Assembly (NCBI RefSeq): GCF_012720115.1
Contig: NZ_VNWN01000010.1
Location: forward strand, 1-64,000
Length of the DNA: 64,000 nucleotides
Direction of reading: 5' to 3'
Origin: Sneathiella chinensis
GTDB lineage: Bacteria > Pseudomonadota > Alphaproteobacteria > Sneathiellales > Sneathiellaceae
The position numbers and the translations under genes are program-made. The notes below the pieces were generated by a model. That model saw only the letters and a program-made list of their open reading frames with translations. It had not been told where the DNA came from and did no database searches. Every line of letters begins with the position of its first letter. The stretch's first letter is position 1. This document shows positions 56,881 to 64,000 of this stretch, piece after piece.

Positions 56881-58118
56881 CACGTCTTCTCCAGAATGGT
56901 AATACAGGCTGCGGCCTCTTCGTATTCGTAGACACCGCCGCCGTTTTCAGCGACGGCAATGCGGGCCCCTTCAACCTGACGCGCCCCGGCCTCGCCGCGC
57001 AGTTGCTGTGTCAGTTCGAAAATCTGGCCCAACCCTGTGGCCCCGATCGGGTGCCCCTTGGATTCCAGTCCGCCGGACGGGTTCACCGGGATCCGTCCGC
57101 CGATCCGGGTCGCCCCGCTTGCTGCAAGTGCGCCCCCTTCCCCAAAACCGCAAAATCCCAAATTCTCTGTTTGCAGGATTTCCCCGAAGGCAGTCGCATC
57201 ATGCACCTCGGCAACGGACACATCCTCCGGTGCCACACCGGCCATGTCATAAGCCTTCAAGGCCGCGACACGCGTGATATGTTGCTCCGGCTGTTTCGGC
57301 GAATGCGTTGTTCCCGAGACAAGAACCGATGCCCCGACCTTCACCGCACGGCTGCGGTCAAAATATTTCAGCGCCTCTTCGGAACACAGGATGGCGGCGG
57401 ATGCCCCATCGCTGACAGGGGAACACATGGGCAGCGTCAACGGCCAGCACACCTTACGGGCGGCCAGCACCTCCTCCACGCTAAAGGACTTGCGGAATTG
57501 TGCCCGCTCGTTGTGGACGGAATGGTCGTGGTTCTTGGCGGCAACTGCGGCGATCTGTGCCTGCGTTGTGCCATACTCCATCATGTGAAAGCGGGCCATG
57601 GCCGCATACACATCCATGAATACGCTGCGCGGCCCCGTATCCTCCAACGCGTCGGACGGCAATGTCATGCCATCCGACATGGCCAGAAGATTGGCGATTG
57701 TCTCATCCCGATTGTGGACATCAATGGCCCCGTCGAAGGCTGCCATCGTCTTCAGCTTGTCAGGGCTAACCATTTTTTCGGCCCCGACGGCCAGAACAAC
57801 GGATGAATCCCCGGAACGGATTTCCTTGCATGCCATGGCAAAGGCCGTGGACGCGCTGGCACAGGCATTCTCCAGATTGACAATCGGGATGCCCTCAAGG
57901 CCGAGCGGGCGCAAGGCCACCTGTCCCGGGATCATATACTGTCCCTCAAGGGCGCCCTGTGTTGCATTGGAAAAATAGGCCGCCTCGATTTTCGAGACCG
58001 GAATCCCTGCATCTCCAAGGGCCGCATGAACGGCCTCACGGGTCATATCTTGCATTGATTTTTGGATAAACTGGCCAAACGCCGTCATTCCGACGCCGAC
58101 AACATACACAGCACTCAC
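56880..58118 (-). CDS. thiolase-family protein (SCP-x-like)
   Basis: A 412-residue thiolase-fold enzyme. The active-site Cys lies in ENACASASTAFAMACKEI, and the His motif is GGLESKGHPIGATGLGQI. Members of this branch (SCP-x/lipid-transfer-type thiolases) split 3-oxoacyl-CoAs of branched or steroid-like chains, and some act without cleavage. The start is GTG, with GGGAGG ahead. Divergent from the MarR gene. Confidence 0.9.
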   Translation of the reverse strand: MSAVYVVGVGMTAFGQFIQKSMQDMTREAVHAALGDAGIPVSKIEAAYFSNATQGALEGQYMIPGQVALRPLGLEGIPIVNLENACASASTAFAMACKEIRSGDSSVVLAVGAEKMVSPDKLKTMAAFDGAIDVHNRDETIANLLAMSDGMTLPSDALEDTGPRSVFMDVYAAMARFHMMEYGTTQAQIAAVAAKNHDHSVHNERAQFRKSFSVEEVLAARKVCWPLTLPMCSPVSDGASAAILCSEEALKYFDRSRAVKVGASVLVSGTTHSPKQPEQHITRVAALKAYDMAGVAPEDVSVAEVHDATAFGEILQTENLGFCGFGEGGALAASGATRIGGRIPVNPSGGLESKGHPIGATGLGQIFELTQQLRGEAGARQVEGARIAVAENGGGVYEYEEAAACITILEKT

Positions 58119-58162
58119 CCGGCACCTCCCCTTGTGGCCACGGATTTCTTCCGCCTTTTCTT

Positions 58163-58217
58163 TATAACAACAATGTTGATATAATAGCTTCGAAAATATA
58201 TCAACATGATTGTTATA
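58163..58217. promoter_or_regulatory. large inverted repeat, putative MarR operator
   Basis: Two 21-bp arms, 58163-58183 (TATAACAACAATGTTGATATA, given here as positions with core AATGTTGATATA) and 58197-58217 (core TATATCAACATG), separated by 13 bases. About 19 of 21 positions are complementary. A third half-site, GTTGGTTGATATTT, follows at about 58220. It spans the divergent thiolase/MarR promoter, where a MarR dimer pair would block both. Confidence 0.75.
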
Positions 58218-58310
58218 AATGTTGGTTGATATTTCTCTTCCGTGGTCTACAACAAAAGCATAAACGGTAACTCAAAAGCCGTGACCACGTTCGCCACGAC
58301 AGGAACCGGC

Positions 58311-58808
58311 ATGAAAGAAAAATCCAAAAAAATGCTCACCGATGAAGAGGCCTACTGGTATTACAGCCTCTTCTTCTTTGGGTATGGAAGCCTTATCAGG
58401 GAAGGCGATAAATATCTGGAAAACCACAATCTGGGCCGCGCCCATATCCGTGTCATTCTGGTATTGCGGCAGCGTCCCGGCTCAACCCTCAGCGACCTGT
58501 GCCACTTCCTCAGCGTCAGCCAGCAGGCGATCAGCCGCACCCTAAAACAACTCAGTATGGGCGGCTATATCAGTCAGGAAGAAGGAAGCACCGACCGTCG
58601 TCAGCGGCACCTGTACCTTACGGAAAAAGGCGAGGAAATATGCTTTGGCCTGATGCGAGCCCAGAAAGTGCTCCTGCAGAAGGCTTTCGACAAGGTGGGA
58701 CCTCCCTACTCTGAAGGTCTGTCGAAAATGCTGATCGCCGTCATGCAGGATGACGAGTATGAGAAGTTCAGGACTGTCTGGTCTGACCAGACGCCACCCG
58801 GGAACTAG
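58311..58808 (+). CDS. MarR-family transcriptional regulator
   Basis: A 165-residue MarR protein. The winged helix is HIRVILVLRQRPGSTLSDLCHFLSVSQQAISRTLKQL, followed by the wing EEGSTDRRQRHLYLTEKG. MarR proteins of catabolic clusters are mostly relieved by an acyl-CoA. The frame opens at a GTG at 58242 inside the operator's flank; the ATG at 58311 is preferred. It probably represses the thiolase-ligase-TRAP-4 operon and itself. Confidence 0.9.
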   Translation: MKEKSKKMLTDEEAYWYYSLFFFGYGSLIREGDKYLENHNLGRAHIRVILVLRQRPGSTLSDLCHFLSVSQQAISRTLKQLSMGGYISQEEGSTDRRQRHLYLTEKGEEICFGLMRAQKVLLQKAFDKVGPPYSEGLSKMLIAVMQDDEYEKFRTVWSDQTPPGN

Positions 58809-58831
58809 GTCCCGAATACTCAGACCCTACC

Positions 58832-59461
58832 CTAGTGGGGCCGCTGCCGATAGGCAGACACAAATTTTTCCGCAGACGCCCGGATCGCCGCTCTCTCTTT
58901 ACCGGGAGCATAAAGGGCGCTGCCCATCCCCAGCGCAAATACCCCCAGCCGCAGGAAATCAGCAAGATTGCCCGGTGTCACGCCACCGGTCGGGCAAAGC
59001 CGCGTTTCCTTTGGCAAAACAGCTTTCATGCCCTTGATAAAAGGCAGCCCCAGAACCTCTGCCGGGAAAATCTTGAGAATATCCGCACCGGCCTTCAGGG
59101 CGTCAAAACATTCGCTGGGTGTAAAGCAGCCGGGGGCTGAAACCAGCCCCAGTTCCTTGGTCCGCCGAACAACATCCGGATCAAAATTGGGAGAAATCAA
59201 AACCTCTGCCCCGGCCTCAGCGGCTTGCTCCGCCTGCTGAACCGTCAAGACAGTCCCGCCCGCCAGTACCAGACGCGCCCCGAATTTCTGCCTGATCCGC
59301 CTCAGGCTGTCCTGCCAGTCAGGGCTGTTTGTTGTCACCTCGACAAACCGAAAACCGGCTCCCTCCAGCTCCTCACACACCCCGACCACCTCTTCCGGGG
59401 AAACGCCCCGCAAGACAGCCGCCAGCGGCATCTCGGCGATTTTCTCGAACACCGTTTTCAT
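58832..59461 (-). CDS. 2-keto-3-deoxy-6-phosphogluconate/galactonate aldolase family
   Basis: A 209-residue class I aldolase. The Schiff-base Lys130 lies in GADILKIFPAE, and LAAVLRGVSPEEV, GGTVLT and PTGGVTPGNLADFL are typical. It cleaves a 2-keto-3-deoxy sugar-acid phosphate to pyruvate and glyceraldehyde-3-phosphate. The VLRG and VTTNSP context resembles DgoA (phosphogalactonate) slightly more than Eda. AGGTGAAGG lies ahead of the ATG. No sugar-acid genes are adjacent. Confidence 0.87.
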   Translation of the reverse strand: MKTVFEKIAEMPLAAVLRGVSPEEVVGVCEELEGAGFRFVEVTTNSPDWQDSLRRIRQKFGARLVLAGGTVLTVQQAEQAAEAGAEVLISPNFDPDVVRRTKELGLVSAPGCFTPSECFDALKAGADILKIFPAEVLGLPFIKGMKAVLPKETRLCPTGGVTPGNLADFLRLGVFALGMGSALYAPGKERAAIRASAEKFVSAYRQRPH

Positions 59462-59730
59462 GACCCTTCACCTAATCCCAGCGACGAATGTTTTTCCCGG
59501 AAATTGTAGTCACAGGACTGGAAAACAGACAACAGTTTCTTATCCCAAACTTCCTGTCGGCTGACCGACCAAAAAAGTGTCAGAGGCATGGAACCTTTGC
59601 GGCAACACTGATCTTTCCCCGCTCGCCCCCAAGGGCGTCTGCACATGAAATTGTCTTTTGATGATGCCCTTTTTGGCCCGCCATACCGGGGAAGCCGAAT
59701 AGAGTAGAAGCGAACCTTCTCTGTCACATT

Positions 59731-60333
59731 CTAAATGCCGTGCGCCAACAGGTAAGCTTCCGCCAAGGCGACCACTGAAATCCTGTTCTTCATGGCTTTA
59801 TCCCGCAGCAGCCGATAGGCCTCTTCTTCATTGACACCGCGCTCTTTCATCAACGCTTGCACCGCATTCTCGATTTTCCGGCGGCCTTTCAGGGTTTCAT
59901 CCAGCAGGCGAATTCTTCGGTTCAGGCGCCCGACATGCTTGCTCATTTGAACGGCATTGGTCACCGCCGCCAGGATTCCGAACAACCGGATCGGCTTTGT
60001 CAGAACGCTGTGGGTGCTCAACTTTGCCAGTCGGCTCAGGATTTCAGGGGTTTCATAGGATATGATCGCAATTCTGGCGACATCGGTCTCTGCGCTCATC
60101 CAGTCGTAATTCTGCTCCCCGACCTCCGGGCTTAGAAGGAACAGGACGACTTTCACGCCTTCCGGCAAGGTATCCGGCGCGGGCCACATGCGGCGGGCGC
60201 TGCACCCCACCCTGTTGAGATGGCGCGTCAAGGCAACCCCATCCTCGTCATCCGGATGGATGACAAGGGCCTGGGACTCACGCAAAGCACGTAAGATCGA
60301 ACGATCAAACAATTCCGACTTGCCGTTTGCCAT
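59731..60333 (-). CDS. amiR: ANTAR-domain antiterminator, AmiR-like
   Basis: A 200-residue AmiR/NasT-type protein. An N-terminal receiver-like domain lacking the normal phosphorylation Asp pattern (ALVIHPDDEDGVALTRHL) is followed by a coiled-coil linker and the RNA-binding ANTAR helices (RRKIENAVQALMKERGVNEEEAYRLLRDKAM). AmiR binds the leader of amide operons to prevent termination, and is held inactive by AmiC without amide. It overlaps amiC by one base. The leader target probably lies beyond the right edge. Confidence 0.9.
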   Translation of the reverse strand: MANGKSELFDRSILRALRESQALVIHPDDEDGVALTRHLNRVGCSARRMWPAPDTLPEGVKVVLFLLSPEVGEQNYDWMSAETDVARIAIISYETPEILSRLAKLSTHSVLTKPIRLFGILAAVTNAVQMSKHVGRLNRRIRLLDETLKGRRKIENAVQALMKERGVNEEEAYRLLRDKAMKNRISVVALAEAYLLAHGI

Positions 60334-61469
60334 TACTCTCTTTTTGCCATCAGAATCCGATCATACCCTGTCAAATACGGATCAGGCTGGATCACGTCTC
60401 GACTTTTCCACTTGATCTCAAAACTACCATCTTTTCGGGATTCTCCTATCACGCATCGCAAATGCGTGTGATTTGTTTCCGGATCCAGCGATATTTTCCC
60501 GCCCGGCGCCATCAATTCCAGACCAGACAGCGCCGTCAGAATATCCTCACTGCTATCGCTATAGGTGAACTCCATAGCCCGGGCCAACAACTTGACCTGG
60601 GCGTAGGTTGTCTGGGCATAGACACCCGGAATTTGATCCTCCCCGAACTTCGCCCTGTATCTCTCAAGAAACTCTTGATTGAGGGTATCTTCCTCGGTTC
60701 CGAAATACGCAGCCGCCGTCAGATGCCCGGCCCGCCCTTCCTCCTGAATGGCTGACAACTCGGATTCCGTCATTGTCAGGGAGACAATTTTCAAGGCTGG
60801 CCCCGCCAGTTCGTCCTCAAAGCAACTGTCATAGAATTTTTTATTCTCATTGCCCACAAATGTGGACAACAGCACATCCGGCTCGAATTTCAGCGCATTG
60901 CGAATAACCGACTTGTACCCTTCGACGGGTGTATCCAGCGGAACATAGGCGCTTCCCAAGACGCTTCCGGTGCTTTCTTCCAGAAACTCACTGACGATAC
61001 GGTTTGTTTCACGGGCGAAAAGGGTGTCCGAGCCAAGCAGGTAATATTTGCGCCGCTCCGCTTTTACCAGATAGTCCAGCAGGGGAATGATCATCTGATT
61101 GGGTGTTGCCCCCCCGTAAATGACATTGGGGGAATACTCAAACCCTTCATAGACAGAGGGATAGAAAAGAACCCCGTTAAACCGCTCGATGATGGGCAGA
61201 ACGCGTTTTCGGCAGGAAGACAGGCAAGACCCGAAGATGACATTGACATTCTGCTTCAACAGCAAATCGATGGTCAGTCGGGCGTATTCTTCCTCGTCGC
61301 TTCGGGCATCCAGAATAATCGGCTCGAACAGGCGGCCGTTCACGCCCCCTTTCGAATTGATCTCCTCCACGGCCAATATGATACCTTTCAGATGCGCCTG
61401 CTCGGTCACAGACATCAAACCGGTTTGGGAGAATAGAACGCCAAAGGTAAAGGCAGGCTTATCACTCAT
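60333..61469 (-). CDS. amiC: AmiC-like amide sensor (periplasmic-binding-fold, cytoplasmic)
   Basis: A 378-residue type I binding-protein-fold protein without a signal peptide. FGVLFSQTGLMSVTEQAHLKG, GSCLSSCRKRVLPIIE and FYPSVYEGFEYSPNVIYGGATPNQ are characteristic of AmiC and UrtA-like proteins. The lack of a signal points to the cytoplasmic sensor role rather than a transport binding protein. It is followed directly by amiR. Ligand is probably the amide handled by the upstream amidase. Confidence 0.9.
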   Translation of the reverse strand: MSDKPAFTFGVLFSQTGLMSVTEQAHLKGIILAVEEINSKGGVNGRLFEPIILDARSDEEEYARLTIDLLLKQNVNVIFGSCLSSCRKRVLPIIERFNGVLFYPSVYEGFEYSPNVIYGGATPNQMIIPLLDYLVKAERRKYYLLGSDTLFARETNRIVSEFLEESTGSVLGSAYVPLDTPVEGYKSVIRNALKFEPDVLLSTFVGNENKKFYDSCFEDELAGPALKIVSLTMTESELSAIQEEGRAGHLTAAAYFGTEEDTLNQEFLERYRAKFGEDQIPGVYAQTTYAQVKLLARAMEFTYSDSSEDILTALSGLELMAPGGKISLDPETNHTHLRCVIGESRKDGSFEIKWKSRDVIQPDPYLTGYDRILMAKRE

Positions 61470-62852
61470 TCACGCAAACTCCGATACCACGCTCTGCTGC
61501 AAAACAGTCTGAACCTGCAAGGCTGTCTGAAGCAAATATTCATCCTCTCCGGGTTTTGCCATCATCATCAATCCGACAGGGAAGCCATTTTCAGCCAACC
61601 CGGCAGGAACCGTTATGGAAGGAAGCCCTGCCAGATTTCCCATCCAGCAAAACCACGTCATACTATCCTGCGTCGTGACACGCCGCCCGTCAAACTCTTG
61701 CCAGACCTCGTCTTGTCCGGGCGCGGTAACCGGCAAGGTGGGAAGGGCCAGAATATCGGCCTTTTCAAACAAAACAGTCAGGATGCCCATGAATTGCTGA
61801 CGGATTTTCTGGGCATGAAGATATTCAACAGCCGACAACTGGTTACCCGCCACCAGATGAGCGATCGTCACATCGCCAAACCCGTCCGGTTTTTCCTGCA
61901 ACAAGTGTTGATGGTAGCTGGAGGCCTCGGAATGCAAAATCGCTTCCCAAGCCGCAAAATAGGGCTCCATGGTCTCCATTTGAACCGTGTTCCAGTCGAA
62001 ATCCCGACCCAGCCGTTCTCTCGCGCCTTGGATCACGTCTTCCACATCCGCCCGCCGTTCCAGATAAGGCCCCGTCAATGCCAGAACCTTTTTGCCTCGC
62101 GCTGTACTCTCGGGATCGAACCGTCTGGCCGAAAATGTACTTGGATCCTGCGGGTCCGCCCCCAGTAGATAGGGGGCCAACAGCAACAGGTCTTTCACAT
62201 CTCGCGTCAGCAATCCGGGAGCATCCAGAGACCATGAAAGCGGCAGAACCCCGTATCTGGAAGCCCGGCCATAGCTTGGCTTGTACCCGACGATGCCGCA
62301 GGCCGCAGACGGAATGCGAACCGACCCGCCCGTATCACTGCCAAGGGCGGCCCCGACAACACCATCCGCAACAGCAAGGGCGGATCCCCCGCTACTGCCC
62401 CCCGTGATGTGGTTCGGATCAAGCGGATGCCGTGTCGGACCGATCGAGGAACCTGTATTGGTCGCCCCGTAAGCCCACTCATGCATGTTTGTTTTACCAA
62501 AGATAACGGCACCAGCTTCCCGCAAGTTCCGCACGATGGTGGCATCCTGCCCTTCGGGAATTTTCGGCACGGCCCCGGAACAGGCAGTTGTCGGATGATC
62601 CAAGGTCCAATAGTTGTCCTTTACCGCGATGGGAATACCGTCAACCGGGCTCAAGCCTCTCCCTTTTTTACGGCGCTCATCGGATTGCTCCGCCTGACGC
62701 CGGACCGCCTTTTCATTCAGGGCAACAAAGGCGTTGAGATGTTGGCTCGACCTGAACTGGTCCAATGCCTTTTCAACAAGCTCCGAAGAGGTTGTTCCAG
62801 ACTGCGCCAACGCCGCCGCCTGTTCCGTTACAGAATTCAGACTATTGTCCAT
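61470..62852 (-). CDS. amidase-signature hydrolase
   Basis: A 460-residue amidase-signature enzyme. The Ser-cisSer-Lys triad is readable as Lys78 (PIAVKDN), Ser153 (GGSSGGS) and Ser177 (GSDTGGS), with the 24-residue spacing of characterised members. It hydrolyses a carboxamide to acid and ammonia. Its start overlaps the AtzG-like small gene by 11 bases, a layout like atzG-atzE. It ends immediately before amiC. This is not the nitrilase-type amidase (AmiE) found with AmiC/AmiR in Pseudomonas. Confidence 0.93.
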   Translation of the reverse strand: MDNSLNSVTEQAAALAQSGTTSSELVEKALDQFRSSQHLNAFVALNEKAVRRQAEQSDERRKKGRGLSPVDGIPIAVKDNYWTLDHPTTACSGAVPKIPEGQDATIVRNLREAGAVIFGKTNMHEWAYGATNTGSSIGPTRHPLDPNHITGGSSGGSALAVADGVVGAALGSDTGGSVRIPSAACGIVGYKPSYGRASRYGVLPLSWSLDAPGLLTRDVKDLLLLAPYLLGADPQDPSTFSARRFDPESTARGKKVLALTGPYLERRADVEDVIQGARERLGRDFDWNTVQMETMEPYFAAWEAILHSEASSYHQHLLQEKPDGFGDVTIAHLVAGNQLSAVEYLHAQKIRQQFMGILTVLFEKADILALPTLPVTAPGQDEVWQEFDGRRVTTQDSMTWFCWMGNLAGLPSITVPAGLAENGFPVGLMMMAKPGEDEYLLQTALQVQTVLQQSVVSEFA

Positions 62853-63003
62853 TTGGCTTCTCCAGAGGGGGCAGGATGGGGTGAAAGATGTGGGCTGGCT
62901 CTGCCTGCCGGACGTCCATCATCGAAAGACCCTTGCGAATTCGGGTCAAAGTTTCCCGGATACGGCGAAGCTGATCGTCGCTCAATTGAAGATCTGTTTT
63001 CAT
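62842..63003 (-). CDS. AtzG/GatC-like small amidase partner (DUF4089-like)
   Basis: A 53-residue protein, too short for most gene callers. It begins MKTDLQLSDDQLRRIRETL, forms one or two helices, and ends with AEPAHIFHPILP, which resembles the C-terminal EPAxVFRP motif of AtzG/DUF4089 proteins. In the AtzE-AtzG complex that small protein wraps the amidase much as GatC wraps GatA. It starts two bases after the UrtE-like stop and overlaps the amidase start by 11 bases, so it is translationally coupled on both sides. AtzG is about 68 residues, so this is a shorter form. Confidence 0.7.
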   Translation of the reverse strand: MKTDLQLSDDQLRRIRETLTRIRKGLSMMDVRQAEPAHIFHPILPPLEKPNGQ

Positions 63004-63005
63004 GG

Positions 63006-63704
63006 TCAAACCCCCAACAATTCCTGTTGTAACTCCTTGTTCTGCCGTAGCTCTTCGCGGTCAACAGCCAAGCGAACAGCCCCTCTCTCCATGACATATG
63101 CCCTGCTGGCGATGGACAAGCAAAAATCCAGATCCTGCTCGGCGACCAGAATGGCGATGCCACTTTCCTCGCGGATCTTCAAAAGGATTCCCGCCATTTC
63201 ATCGATAATAGACGGCTGGACCCCCTCGGTTGGTTCGTCCAGCAAAAGGACTTTCGGTTTCATGGCAAGCGCGCGGGCCAGTGCAAGGACCTGCTGCTGA
63301 CCGCCGGACAACCCACCAGCAAGCGCGGCGGCCTTGCTTTTAAGCATTGGGAACCACTCCATCGCATGCTCAACCGCCTGCTTTGGCTTGTGACCATTGG
63401 TGGCGGCAGCGACAGCAATATTCTCGATCACCGACATCCGCGGAAAGACAAAGCGCCCTTGGGGAACATATCCAAGTCCAGCGCGCGCCCGGCCGAATGT
63501 GGTATCCGGCAAAAGAGCATTGTCCAGTTCAACCCGCCCTTCCCAATTGGGAATTTCGGCCGTGACGTATCGCATCAAGGTTGATTTTCCTACCCCGTTG
63601 CGTCCCAGCAAGGCGACAATCTCTCCAGCGCCCACCTCCAGGCTGACATCCCGAATGATGGTCGTTTTTCCGTAGCCGCCCGTTGCGTTAGAGATTTTGA
63701 ACAT
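63006..63704 (-). CDS. branched-chain amino acid/urea-type ABC ATPase (UrtE/LivF-like)
   Basis: A 232-residue ATPase. Walker A is GRNGVGKS, the Q loop is in YVPQGRFVFPRMS, the signature LSGGQQQVLALARAL, Walker B VLLLDEPTEGVQPS. The EGVQPSI form is seen in UrtE of urea and short-chain-amide importers. The ATG at 63704 has GGAAGG upstream. It overlaps the preceding UrtD-like gene by 17 bases. Confidence 0.9.
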   Translation of the reverse strand: MFKISNATGGYGKTTIIRDVSLEVGAGEIVALLGRNGVGKSTLMRYVTAEIPNWEGRVELDNALLPDTTFGRARAGLGYVPQGRFVFPRMSVIENIAVAAATNGHKPKQAVEHAMEWFPMLKSKAAALAGGLSGGQQQVLALARALAMKPKVLLLDEPTEGVQPSIIDEMAGILLKIREESGIAILVAEQDLDFCLSIASRAYVMERGAVRLAVDREELRQNKELQQELLGV

Positions 63705-64000
63705 GGGCCCGCCTTCCAAGATAGATATCCAATACACGCTCATCATTTCTGAGTTTGGCAATACTGCCCTGGGTAAAGAGCCGCCCCTGATGCAGAACGG
63801 TCACCGCCCCGTCCAGTGTCCTCACGAACTCCATGTCATGTTCAATCACAATGATGGTGACATATTGGGACAGCAGCCTCACCAGCTTTGACAGCTCCCG
63901 GGTTTCCTCATTTGTCATACCCGCTGCGGGTTCATCGAAAAGAATGACCCGCGGCGCCAGACAGAGGACCATTCCGATATCAAGCCATTGCTGTTGCCCG
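63688..64000 (-). CDS. urea/amide-type ABC ATPase (UrtD-like), partial
   Basis: C-terminal 103 residues, cut by the window edge. The visible part holds GQQQWLDIGM (end of the signature region), VILFDEPAAGMTNEETREL (Walker B and UrtD-type D-loop), and VIEHDMEFVRTLDGAVTVLHQG. These phrases match UrtD of urea/amide importers closely. The binding protein and permeases of this importer are expected to the right. Confidence 0.88.
   Translation of the reverse strand, partial: GQQQWLDIGMVLCLAPRVILFDEPAAGMTNEETRELSKLVRLLSQYVTIIVIEHDMEFVRTLDGAVTVLHQGRLFTQGSIAKLRNDERVLDIYLGRRAHVQNL

Noticed and set aside
62837-63163. A 108-residue minus-strand frame near the amidase start
   Set aside because: It is out of frame with the UrtE-like gene it overlaps; the small gene here is instead the 53-residue frame 62842-63003.

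Overview
The window looks like a chromosomal stretch of a metabolically versatile, probably marine or soil alphaproteobacterium. The reasons are the moderately high GC content, the bioY-bioM-bioN biotin importer, the density of DctP-DctQ-DctM (TRAP) carboxylate transporters, many acyl-CoA dehydrogenases, and a class II (catabolic) HMG-CoA reductase. Genus cannot be fixed from sequence reading alone. I see no tRNA, rRNA, transposase, phage gene, CRISPR array or replication origin.

Region 1 (0-15.2 kb) is mostly housekeeping: patatin-like lipase, CBS-domain protein, an RsmI-like methyltransferase, a LysR regulator divergent from an acyl-CoA dehydrogenase, a Bfd-like ferredoxin behind a Fur-like box, a single-domain PilZ protein, a GT1-like glycosyltransferase divergent from a D-threonine-aldolase/D-serine-dehydratase-like enzyme, L-serine dehydratase behind a tandem glycine riboswitch, spermidine synthesis (speD-speE), a VOC protein, CutA and the biotin ECF transporter.

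Region 2 (15.5-58.8 kb) is a chain of catabolic modules, most built as regulator + importer + CoA or amino-acid enzymes: (a) TRAP-1 with degradative HMG-CoA reductase and a divergent MocR regulator, a likely mevalonate module; (b) DUF2182-DUF1326 pair; (c) a beta-amino-acid-type aminotransferase, CoA-transferase A/B, second class III aminotransferase, HyuA/HyuB, IclR regulator, TRAP-2 and an MFS carrier; (d) a CUT1-type sugar ABC importer with a SLOG/TIGR00725 protein and a DeoR regulator; (e) IclR, TRAP-3 (dctP frameshifted) and two acyl-CoA dehydrogenases; (f) oxyR, DUF2061, katG; (g) TRAP-4, acyl-CoA synthetase, thiolase and MarR.

Region 3 (58.8-64 kb) has a KDPG-type aldolase and an amide-use operon running off the right edge: UrtD/UrtE-like ATPases, a 53-residue AtzG/GatC-like protein, an amidase-signature hydrolase, an AmiC-like sensor and an AmiR-like ANTAR regulator.

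The most useful new observations are regulatory. Matching non-coding motifs tie several regulators to particular promoters: DeoR (40716, 41410), IclR-2 (42249, 46399) and a bipartite motif shared by hyuA and TRAP-2 (30956, 34885). A large inverted repeat lies in front of MarR (58163). All three TRAP operons in which dctP is first have a strong hairpin directly after dctP. The tiny AtzG-like gene and the frameshift in the third dctP are easy to miss in automated annotation.
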